A stretch of DNA of 64,000 nt, taken from Theristus sp. LFF4_11 (Eukaryota > Nematoda > Chromadorea > Monhysterida > Xyalidae). Both the position numbers and the translations under genes were made by a program. Positions 1 to 11,200 of the stretch are shown here, one piece after another; position 1 is the first letter of the stretch; each line of letters opens with the position of its first letter. The stretch lies in NCBI GenBank assembly GCA_030248135.1, contig JASANC010002461.1:62001-126000 (forward strand), written 5' to 3'. The notes under the pieces were generated by a model. It searched no databases. It saw nothing but the letters and a program-made list of their open reading frames with translations, and was not told the origin of the DNA.

Positions 1-1
1 G

Positions 2-3000
2 AACCGTCTGAAAGCGCACTACACCGCATTTTGCGAGCAAACAACGCTGCATGGGTTCGGCGACCACAATTTGCACCGGCAACGCCGCCACAAATTCCTG
101 GAAATTGTTTGGATCGTACTGCTGGTTGCTGGCTATATTGCTTGCGGATACGAGATTTATATGGTTTGAGGACAAAGAAGATGAACAGGAAAGTTTTTAT
201 TCATTCCATTCTTAAACTATTTAGATCATTTTGCAGGTTTTGAATCGTTTTTTGGGCACTCCCATCATTACAACGTATGGATTTACGGCGAACGCAACGA
301 TGCAACTGCCACATGTGCTGATTTGCCCGTCAATAATTGTGAATATGTCGAAGGCGCGTGAGGTAGCACACCGATATTTTGTGAACCTCAAATTGCCAAT
401 CGAAATATATACGTACTGCATTCTTTTGAACGTTTTTTAAAGTATATTAATAAGACAAAATTAAAAAATGAATGTGTTATTGATTCAAAAATGTGTCTCA
501 AACAACTGTAATAACAGTTGGGACCACTTTTTTCAGAAACGAATCCCACCGTCGCTCATAAATTTTGTTGTTTCCCTGCCGACGAATTTCAAGATGGTCT
601 TGCTGCAAAACACACCGCGCTTTCAACATTTCCATTCCGCCAAAATGGCACAGAGCACCATGGTTGCATTGGTATATATCGTCATGTTCGTGGTAGAAAG
701 TACAGTAGTTTTTCGAATGCAATTATTGTGGATTTATTCAAACGTGTTCGGACTAAAATGACGTCATTTGTTTTAAAAACACCCGTTTGTCAAAGTACAG
801 GCACTAAAATGTCAGTTTGGTGTGACTGATTCGACATTCACCATTTGTTTACGGGAAGAAATCGACTAAACGGAAATTCTGGTTTGCTGTGAACGGCAAG
901 CGCATGTTTGGGGGCGCATGACGTCATTTCAGTGGGGCACGTTTATAAAAATAGACCATAGTTTTATTAGTTTTTGAAGTTTTAAAATTGACAGAAATTA
1001 GCTCCGCTTGTCATGTACTCCCACCTTTTTTGGCGCAATCAATCATTGCACCTGAGTTCTTCTTGTTAATCGATCGAATTTTTGTGCTGGAAATGGAAAG
1101 ACCCGATTCTTTCTGCAAAAAAATGTGATGACAAAATGACACAGTACTTCATGATGCCATGAACACGACGATATTCGATATAATTTTTAATTAATTTAAA
1201 TCATTCAGCTATAATTGTCAATTATCAATTAGGCGTAACGAAGACGTGCGTAAAACTGTGTTCTTTGCTGTCAGATGACAATGGCCAAGAGCGATGAGGA
1301 GGTGGAGCCTGCGAAAGAACAACTGCTCGGCTTAGGTTTACCGAAGGACGCTCTTGAGACAGCGCATGAGCAGCTCGTGCAAGAGTTTAGCGCCGTTTAT
1401 GAAATGTCGGACAACGGAACGGCTGATTTGTTCGCAATCAACTACCAAAATATCGAAAAGTACTTTTCGAAACACGGATTTTTAGAGCCGACTCAGGTGA
1501 TGGATGATGTCGGATTTGATGTTGAGCAGGTGTGTTGTATGTCTTTGTTGAGTGTTTTTGAATGCTTTTCATCTGGTGGAAGTTCAACGGGTGAAAAGCA
1601 TATTTGGCACAACCGACAGAACGCAACGGTCGGAACAAGTGACACTTTTTTTCATGTTGCAGATCTTTTCCGGTTGCACGATTGAGATGCAGACGAAGGG
1701 CGGCTGCAGCAGCATGTTCGCGCCGTTCCACGATCCGTATCATGGACGATGTTTCGTGTTCAACGCAACCGAGAGTCAGGTGAGCAAAGGCCGCGCCAGC
1801 CAACGCGCCCAAGAGAAACGCACGCAACCTGTGTGCAACAGTTATTGGCTTTGTTAGCAAAGACCACGCTGCACTGACAAACGGGGCTACTAAAACGCAT
1901 GCTGCATACTGCATCATAACATGCACGCGTTTTAGAGAAGCGTTTTAGCGTCACCTTGATTTCATTAAAATGTGGCGTTCATTAGCGCCGATATAAAAAC
2001 GCCAGATTTGTTTGCAGTGCGTATGTAATCTATGTTGTCCATCCGTGCCCTGGCCACGGTTGCTGTTGTTTTCAGTCGATCGTATTCGATGGGCTTTCGC
2101 TCTTGATCACGTTTAATCCGAATGAAACATGGACGTCGTTTGCAACCCCAGAGACTGGCGTCAACGTATACGAACATTTTTTTTTAAATCGTACACTTTT
2201 TTTACAATAAATCATATCCGATTAAACACGACTGTGTTCTCTCGGCTTTTGTTTTTGTTCGCCCCTTTCAGGTTCGCATACAGAAGTTGTTCAACCCGGT
2301 TGAGCCAAACGGAGTGGACATCAAGTTCGGCACAAGCACAACGATTCGTATGCAGACAACACGGTTCAACTTGAAAGAGTCCGAAGCACTTGGCCATTGC
2401 CACCGCGACATTCCGCGTCTGTCGACCACGTTTCCATACTCTGACACCACGTGCCGGTATATTATGACACCACAACCGTGTCTGTTTTTTTTGTTTCGAG
2501 TGTGGTTTTAAAAGCCAGTGCCACACACGCACATCGTGTATATTTCAGAATTGACTGCGGTTACGATTTGTGGCTGAGGGAATGCAAATGTGGTCCATAC
2601 GCACCGTCGCACTTCATGATAAACAGGTTTTGAGCATTTCCTATTGAAATCCGCGGTTGGTTTTTATATGTTTTTTAATGACGTGCAATACATCTTTATG
2701 GTCAGTTTGCCAGTTGCCACCGTGGTTGCCAATAATCGCGGTCCTCTGCAACATATTGCGATTGCGGTATTTGTAATCTCCATTTTCAGCAACTATCAAA
2801 TCTGCATCGCATTGAGCGAAATGACGTGCTTGCACAGAACGATGGAGAAATTTGCTGAAATTTGTACGAATTGCAAACCGAATTGCTACTTTTGGAAGTA
2901 CGACCTGACAGTCAGCAGTTCAAAGTTGTTCTGTAAGTGATGTACAGTTTCATGCTTCAAAAACCTCGTTTCTGAACTTTTAACTAACTGAAACTTCAAA

Positions 3001-4640
3001 CGTTTTTTTTATCTTTGTGCTGTCCTGACCGGTTTTAGTAACCAGATCGGATGATCCTGGTTTCAAACTCCGGTGGTATGGCGTAGGGGTGAATGGACGC
3101 TGCTGATCGCCCGTAGTGACCAATTGACCAATACCTTGCAACAAAGGGTGCAGTCTGCAAACTCCGCTGTGTCCTGTATCTGCTATTTCTGAGTCTGAGT
3201 TCTATTCTCAATGTCGATAGCCTTTTGTCGCCAATGATCCGGAAAGGTTTCTTCGGTCGATAAACCAGTGTAGATTAGTAAATCCGCACCCAACGACGAT
3301 CTTGGTAAAGTCTTTTTTAAGTAAGCCACGAAAGTGACATGTGAGACCAATCACTCTAAGCAATGTTTCACCGACACCGCGATGCTTTTCTTCAGCGGAC
3401 GCGTTGGAAAACGTTGATTCTGCCCTTCGATTCATGGATGACGGAGGAAGCACCGTTGAACTCGCACAGCACAGCGTCGCGCTCTCTGTTGGCTATTCGG
3501 CCATGCAGGTTGCTTCCGTCCGCATTTTTGTTTTTTCAGCATTTGTGTTTTTTCATGTTGTTTGGTGCATTGGATCTTAACTCAGGATAAAAGCAATACA
3601 TGTAAAAAACACACCGTAAACTTTGCACATCTGGCCTGCAGTGCAGTGTTCAATTGTGTGACACTGTGCATCTTTCGAGTGTTCTTGTTTTTACATTCTA
3701 TAATCCAACTCTAAATACGCAATCACCTGATTGGTTGGTGATCACGTGTTGCATGCCGTGCATAGAAAGCATGCATATCACGTGGATCGCCAACCAATCA
3801 GAGTGGAGCCAACGTGGATTGCCTATAAACTAGAGTTGCACTCTGTATTTGCAGTTTGGTACTGTCGACCAAGCAAATGCGATCACAATCGACGGCTTCA
3901 TTGCGCAGATCGGTGGTCAACTCGGTTTGTTCCTCGGTGCTTCACTGATGTCGCTTGTTCAGGTTGGACGAATTTGTGCTACTACGGAATAGCCGAGTAA
4001 ACATGGCAGCTTTTTTCAGGGAGCGCGGAATGAACGTTGCTCAGAAACCCGATTGTGTGTGAAATCTGACGTGTTTTTTTAAACAAATTTTATTCTTCAT
4101 GATATTCTGTTCATTCTTTCTCCCTTGTGCGAACGATTGGAAATTATATTGGCATTCTTGAAAAGACAACTCCCAGTCTGCGATTGATCCCACCTTGATT
4201 GAGAATTCAAGGACTGCCTTTTTTATTCGGCCATAGTGCGACTTTCGAATCACACACAGGTCTGCATGTTCTTGATTGGCGTCCTCTGTTGGCCAGTGTC
4301 AGCGGTTGATTTCGCCGCAGACGACAATGTTGACGACAACAAAACATTGCCACCACGAATTGTCGTGTGCGCAGATTCCGGCATTCAAACGGAGCCCCCC
4401 AACCAACCCGCTTCCAGTGTGCCAGTGGCAGAGACTGTTGGCTCCCTAAGGGAATCTGAACAAAACTTGAACGACAAACTTGAAAACGGCGAACAGAAGG
4501 AAACTGGTAAAGGTGATGGTGAGGAAATGGACAGTGAAATGAATAATGCCGAAAATGCCACCGACGAAAATGAAATCCAAGATACACTCTATGAACAAAC
4601 CGATCCGACAGCGGACATGCCGCCAGCAATTGCCAACTGA
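2..4640 (+). CDS. DEG/ENaC (degenerin/epithelial sodium channel) family subunit, 5' partial
   Basis: Exons fitted by phase: 2-163, 237-362, 1275-1529, 1663-1779, 2076-2165, 2272-2456, 2549-2626, 2790-2932, 3396-3508, 3855-3962, 4260-4640; about 585 residues are visible and the N-terminus lies outside the window. Exon 1 has the cytosolic pre-M1 pattern FCEQTTLHG followed by RHKF and a first membrane helix (IVWIVLLVAGYIACGY). Exon 2 carries the post-M1 LPHVLICPS motif. The ectodomain has HGRCFVFN (exon 4) and the cysteine-rich series ECKCGPYAP and CTNCKPNC. Exon 10 encodes IGGQLGLFLGASLMSLVQ, the pre-M2/M2 pore signature. The C-terminal tail is long, acidic and low-complexity. Family knowledge: trimeric amiloride-type cation channels of the plasma membrane, often mechanosensory or peptide/acid gated in nematodes. 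The gating stimulus cannot be read from sequence. An AATAAA lies at 4920. Confidence 0.9.
3697..3846. mobile_element. Short CCAAT/E-box inverted-repeat element, copy 1
   Basis: About 150 bp in intron 9 of the DEG/ENaC gene. One end reads TATAATCCAACTCTAAAT and the other is its imperfect complement TATAAACTAGAGTTG. Inside lie mirrored GATTGGTTGGTGATCACGTG and CACGTGGATCGCCAACCAAT blocks. Related copies sit at about 42118-42275 and 56904-57073. No coding capacity; interpreted as a MITE. Confidence 0.6.
3982..4242. mobile_element. MITE with GGCCGAATAAA termini, copy 1
   Basis: About 260 bp in the last intron of the DEG/ENaC gene. Left end AGCCGAGTAAACATGGCAGC, followed by TTTTTTCAGGG; right end CTGCCTTTTTTATTCGGCC is an imperfect inverse. 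Shared internal blocks (TTCATTCTTTCTCCCTTG, GGAAATTATATTGGCATTC) recur at 9495-9775 and, inverted, at 49948-50215. It ends about 18 nt before the acceptor of the last coding exon. Confidence 0.7.
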
Positions 4641-5240
4641 AAATACCAAAATTTGCTGCGAAATTGAATTCTTTTCATGTAACTTTTTGAAGACTTTCCG
4701 TGTCAGAAAATTTCAGTATTGTTCTGGATACTGATACTGTTGGTGTTAGCTGACAAAATAATCTATGATTCACGCCCCGACACCGTTGTTGGCACGTGCG
4801 TTGTTGTTCCTACTCTTGATCTTTGCTGCGCTCGCCATTTTATTGTTTTTTTATGCAGCTCATGGGAATATTGGTGAACTTTTCCCAAACTTACATGTAT
4901 AGTTTAAAACATTCAACAGAATAAAAAGCTGCTTAGCCTGGCGTAACGCACTGAAACAGTATACTATCAAACAGAATCAGTCTTGTTTAGAAATGAGAAT
5001 TTTGACTGGTCAAATGCCACACACGACGCTTTTTTTACTTCGAAAATTTTACGCTTATTCATTCATATTCGTTTCCGTTTCAATACAAGGAAATAAAAAA
5101 TTACAGTTGATTTTATGTTGGTATGATGAGTAGGTATTGAATTGAGTAAACTTGAATAAAACTTTTTTGATGAGTATCGCTTTTCTAAACTTTTGAAAAC
5201 CAAAAAAAATCCAAAAACACCAAGCACTAAAGCCGTAAAA

Positions 5241-8200
5241 ATGCGCCAGCCGAGGCTGCTGAACTTGATTTCCACCATATTCTCGATGATCATTGTGCCC
5301 GTGGCAGCGCCGACGCGCACTGGGGTGTCCACTGGCGACAACGTGACCGCGCTCGCCATTTGGCGTCACATTCGGCAGTCGCTGTTGACCGACCACGACT
5401 GCGCCGCCAAACTCCGCGTGCACTTTGCGCTGACGCCGGCCGATTGGCTGGCGCATGCCGCCGGCAACACGAGCGCTACGCAGCTGCTTCGTGTATGCGC
5501 GCAGCCGTCTGTCGATCTGTCAACCATTCACGGACGCATTGCCGAGCTCGCGGATGACGCCGAATCGTCCGCCACCAGCGCCGGCACACTCGACGAGCAG
5601 CTCGTCCAGCTGGTGCACCTACGCCAGGTGTTCCTCAGCGCGAACGCCATTGACGGCAAACGCGAGGCGTTACGCGCGATGCTGCACGTGCAGCGTCGGC
5701 TGGCCGGCGACCGGTTGAATGCGCCATCAGACGCCGACGCAGAACGCTTGGCCACTCGTCAAAACACCAGCACCAGCAGTAACAACAATCATGACCTACC
5801 GGATGAACTGCTCCTAGTGAACCATATTGCACCGAAGAATGGCGATCATTCAATGGAAGCGGCAGACGTGCTACTGGCGCAGCTGCTTCGCGATCTCAGC
5901 GCTGCCAGCAGCTGGCGGTCGCGTCAGCAGCAGTCGGTCGCCAACTGGCAGCGCAACAACGTCAGCGTCGTCCTCGGCCTCTGCCCACGTCGGCCGATTG
6001 CGTTGGTGGTGCTGGCCGCGTGTGACGTCATCGAGTCACGTGACCTGGACCACGTGATCGCGCAGTTTCTGAGCAGCTGCCAGCGAACGACGCAGTGCGA
6101 GCGCACGGAGGCGATCGTGGCGACCGCTGTCGGCTACACCGCATCCCGAGTGACGTTCGTGTCGTTGCACCGCAAAACGGCCGCCGAATTGCACGGGCTG
6201 ATTATCGATGCGGTCAAAGTGAGGCCAGATGATTATCAGGCTAAAAAAATGGTGCCCACTAATAGGATACAGTAATTTTGAGTAATACGTAATGCAGTAA
6301 ACGGCACCAACGGATGCTCGAAACGAGGATCTGTCCAGCAAAAAATCATTGCAAAATGGTGTACCACCTTTACTATTATCGTTACAGGAAGACCGCGTGC
6401 ACAAAAGTTTCACGCGTTGGGGAAAAGCCGGACACCAAACCAGACGCATGACGTCATCCGACGTCTTTCGTCAGCTACCGTAACCCAATTTTGAATTCCC
6501 GCGGATTCTTGAAACGTTTTTCCTATCCCTGTGTGCAAAGGCATAGAGAACCGGGACCAAAATGAAAGATAATCATGCGGATGCGCGAGCGAGCGTCAGC
6601 GAGCGGAGAGCGCATCACGCATAATATGAGCCGTTTTCCCCTCGCGCGCGTTTTTCAAACTTTCTCGCTGCCCTGCAGCGAGCATAGTATAAGCCACAAA
6701 CTTGGTTCTGTGCACACGAAACGAACACCCAAAGTTGTGCTTGGAGCCGCGAAAAAAATTTTATCGGACAACTTTTCATACGCTGTAGACACGAAAAACC
6801 TATTCTGAAAATCGTGTTACTTCTTTCTCTTTGCATTTTTTTTTCAGATATGTAATCAACATGTGTTCGCCCTTTCAATTTTTACCTGCAACACTTTCAC
6901 AGTCGAACAAAAATGTTCCCTGGGGTAATTCCATCCGGAGATTTTGAAAATTGGGTTAATTTTTTACCCAGACCCTGTTTTTGGGTAAAAAATTGGGCAT
7001 TTTTAAAAGTTCGGAGGGTTTTCACCTGGTTTTAAGTGTTCGCCCTTTCAATTTTTAGCTGGGACGCTTTCACAATTCAACAAAAATGTTTCCTGGGGTA
7101 ATTTCATCCGTAGATTCTGAAAATTTAGTTTATTTTTTTGCCCGGGCACTTTTTGAGTCAAAATTGTGCATTTTTTGAAAGTTCGTAGCATTTTGACTGG
7201 GTATCAGTTTTTCACTCTTACAAATTTTGTCTGAACTACGAAAAATAATAGGAAAAGGTCTAGTCCGTAGGAATTCAATACGCTGATCACGGATTTTGGG
7301 TTAGTTTTCTTACGTGAGCAACTCTAGATGCTGAATCGTGACGATTTCGGGCGAATCGGCCGTGGAAATTGGCGAAATCGGTCCAGAAACGAAAAACAAG
7401 AAAAGGGTGTTTTCCAGGGTTATTCAATGCGCTGATCACGAATTTTGGGTTAGCTTTTTTATGTGAGCAACTCTAGATGCTGAATCGTGACGATTTCGGG
7501 CGAATCGGCCGTGGAAATTGGCGAAATCGGTCCAGAAACGAAAAACAAGAAAAGGGTGTTTTCCAGGGTAATTCAATGCGCTGATCACGGATATTGGGTT
7601 AGTTTTCTTACGTGAGCAACTCTAGATGCTGAATCGTGACGATTTCGGGCGAATCGGCCGTGTAAATTGACGAAATCGGTCCAGAAACGAAAAACAAGAA
7701 AAGGGTGATTTCCAGGGTAATTCAATGCGCTGATCACGGATTTTGGGTTAGTTTTCTTACGTGAGCAACTCTAGATGCTGAATCGTGACGATTTCCGGCG
7801 AATCGGCCGTGGAAATCGGCGAAATCGGTCCAGAAATGAAAAACAAGAAAAACTATGTTTTCCAGTGTAATTCAATGCGCTGATCACGGATTTTGGGTTA
7901 GTTTCTTATGTGAGCAACTCTAGATACCGAATCGTGACGATTTCGGGCGAATCGGCCGTCGAAATTGGCGAAATTGGTCCAGAAACGAAAAACAAGAAAA
8001 GGGTGTTTTCCAGGGTGATTCAATGCGCTGATCACGGATTTTGGGTTAGTTTTCTTACGTGTGCAACTCTAGATACTGAATCGTGACGATTTCGGGCGAA
8101 TCGGCCGTCGAAATTGGCGAAATCGGTCCAGAAACGAAAAACAAGAAAAGGGTGTTTTCCAGGGTAATTCAATGCGCTGATCACAAATTTTGGGTTAGTT

Positions 8201-11200
8201 TTCTTACGTGAGCAACTCTAGATGTCGAATCGTGACGATGTCGGGCGAATCGGCCGTGGAAATCGGCGAAATCGGTCCAGAAACGAAAAATAAGAAAAGG
8301 GTGTTTTCCAGGGTAATTCAATGCGCTGATCACGGATTTTGTGTTAGTTTTTTCATGTGAGCAACTCTAGATTCCGAATCGTAACGATTTCGGGCGAATC
8401 GGCCGTGGACTTTAGCGAAATCGGTCCAGAAATGAAAAACAAGAAAACGGCGTTTTCCATGGTAATTCAATGCACTGATCACGGATTTTGGGTTAGTTTT
8501 TTATGTGAGCAACTCTAGATACTGAATCGTGACGATTTCGGGCGAATCGGCCGTGGAAATTGGCGAAATCGGTCCAAAAATGAAAAACAAAAAACCGGTG
8601 TTTTCCATGGTAATTAAATACACTGATCACGGATTTTGTGTTAGTTTTTTCATGTGAGCAACTCTAGATACCGAATCGTGACGATTTCGGGCGAATCGGC
8701 CGTGGAATTTAGTGAAACCGGTCCAGAAATGAAAAACAAGAAATCGGTGTTTTCCATGGTAATTCATTGCGCCGATCACGGCTTTTGGGTCAGTTTTCTT
8801 ATGTGAGCAATTCTAGGTACTGAATCGTGATGATTTTGGGCGAATCGGCCGTAGAAATAGCATAGACGAAATTGGCCTAAAAAACGAAAAATGAAAAACC
8901 TGAGTTGTCCGGGGTTTAGAAGAATGTGTGACCAACGTATTGTGATTTTGGTCCGACCTTTGGGGCTTATGTAAAAGTCAGAATATTATCTAAAAATGCG
9001 GGAGACGCATATAAAAGGAGGAATATGGCCTTGTGTAAGCAGTGAAAGACTTGGCTCGACAACGCTTTTCAAGTCTCTGATGTGGTACACACGGATACAA
9101 GTACATAAGAGTCATATTTTTGCGCCGTTTATTCTTTAGTTCGGTTGCAAGTGGCAACCCTCGTACATTGTAGACAAATTAAACTTTCACATTTGCTTTT
9201 TTCTAGCATTTAGCGACCTCTAAAACCACTAAAATAACGATCAGACTTTAGATCGCTGACACTGGTTTGCACAAAGTGTATCGCAGAGGCATTGGGAACG
9301 CAAGGTCTCCGCAATGACTCACCGGTTTATCCTGTCACAAGAGTTTGGTAAAAAGGGTGAAAATCAACGGAAGACAACACTTTTTGCACTGGTGCTGCTG
9401 TATGCACAGCGGTGCGTACGTTAGCAACAACGATAAAGCTACATGCAGCAATGTTTTGCAATCTCTGATGTTTCTGTTTTTTTGCACAGAATTTACAGTA
9501 TAGCCGATTAAACATGGCAGCTTTTTTCAGGGTGCAAGGAGCGCGCGAATTTTGAAAGAAAGAAAAAGAAGTTCAGAAACCAAATTGTATGCCAAATTTG
9601 ATGCGTTTTTTTAAACTAATGGATTATCCGTATTATTCTGTTCATTCTTTCTCCCTTGCACACATGATTGGAAATTATGTTGGCATTTTTGAAAAAGACA
9701 ACTCCTAGTCAGCGACTAATCCCGCCTTGATGGACTGCCTCATTTATTCGGCCATGCTGTACAGAATTTCGCACATGATGTGATTTTAGACTAAACTGAA
9801 GAGGCCAATTGAAAAATATCTAGATAACTTCAAAGTTTTTACGCTTTTCAGCAAGCTTTTAAACAACAAACGCGGCGCAAAAATATGACTCTTATGTACT
9901 TGTATCCGTGTGTACCACATCAGAGACTTGAAAAGCGTTGTCGAGCCAAGTCTTTCACTGCTTACACAAGGCCATATTCCTCCTTTTATATGCGTCTCCC
10001 GCATTTTTAGATAATGAGTGATATGTGGTGCACCACTCTTTATGTGGTAAGCGTGCTATGATACACCCCAAAGCGCATCGGTTGGGGGCACGTGTTCGGG
10101 CAGCAATTCAAACGTTTTTTCGCGTTCTTTTGGGGGTTTTTTCAAAAAGCAAAAGTAACTCAGGAAGATATGGTTTCTGCACAACGTATGTACCTAACGC
10201 TGATAAATAAAAGATCAAAACCATGATCAAAACCAAACGCTGAGCACCGCGTGGCTTGTTTGCAGACGTGTCCAACGACGGGCAGCTTCAGCAGCGATCT
10301 GCTGAACGTGCTCCACCAGCTCGACCGTGGATCGTCGGCGTTGTTGATGGTGGACGCGCGGTTCGCTGCGGTCGGCGCCGAGCGAGACGAGCGCCAGCTG
10401 TGGGCGGCCGCGTGCGCACTGGCGCTGAACAGGCGACTGCGCATGGACGTGCTGCTGCACGGCAACCAATTCGCACAGCCGGTCATTCCGCGCAATCCAA
10501 ACGCGCTCCTGGACGACGTTCATGCCGCGCTGTTCGTGCTCGGTAAACGCACCGGCGGTCTGTTTCTGAACGCGAGACAGTCGTCGACAACACCAGCAGC
10601 CAATGACCACATGCGCTTGGCGTCCGGCGCTCTGAACAGACTGACCAATCAGCGTGTGACACTGGTTGACGCAATCATGCCAGCACACTCGACCACGGTT
10701 GCAGTGGCCGTTGACTCCGTCCAGCACAGCAGCATTACGATTGTCGTGCAGCCAGCCGCCACGAAAGCAATTCTTCCTAATTTAGTGTTCACAGGCGCTG
10801 AAGGTACACAGCCGTTGCGAATTTACTGCGAACCGTCGAACGGTGTGGAGGCGCACTTGCACGTGTGCGCGGTGGACTTTGCAGCTGGCGACATTGTACG
10901 TGGTGTGCTGCACACGAACGCACCAGCTGGCAGCTATGTGCAGGCGGTCGCTGCTGGCACCGGAGAGAACTTGGTGGTCACCGAGACTGCGATGGGCGAC
11001 TATATGGTGCGGACGGGTAAACAAGGCATTCCTTTTTTGGGAACAAAATTTGAAATTTTAAAAAAAACAGAATTTCAGACACGCAATCATAAATCAATTG
11101 ATCGTCTTTCTTGTAAATGTTAGCTATTTTGTTCGCGGTGTTCTGTTCGTTATTGGTCCATTATTCCAAAAACGATCTATTGAGAAAAGAGCATCAACTG

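Noticed and set aside
3035..3195. Possible SINE fragment (GATCCTGGTTTCAAACTCCG resembles a B-box)
   Set aside because: No A-box, no matching second copy in the window and an extra base within the B-box; too weak to list.
7266..8895. CRISPR array
   Set aside because: The whole 149-bp unit repeats in tandem with no distinct short repeats and unique spacers, in a eukaryotic intron.
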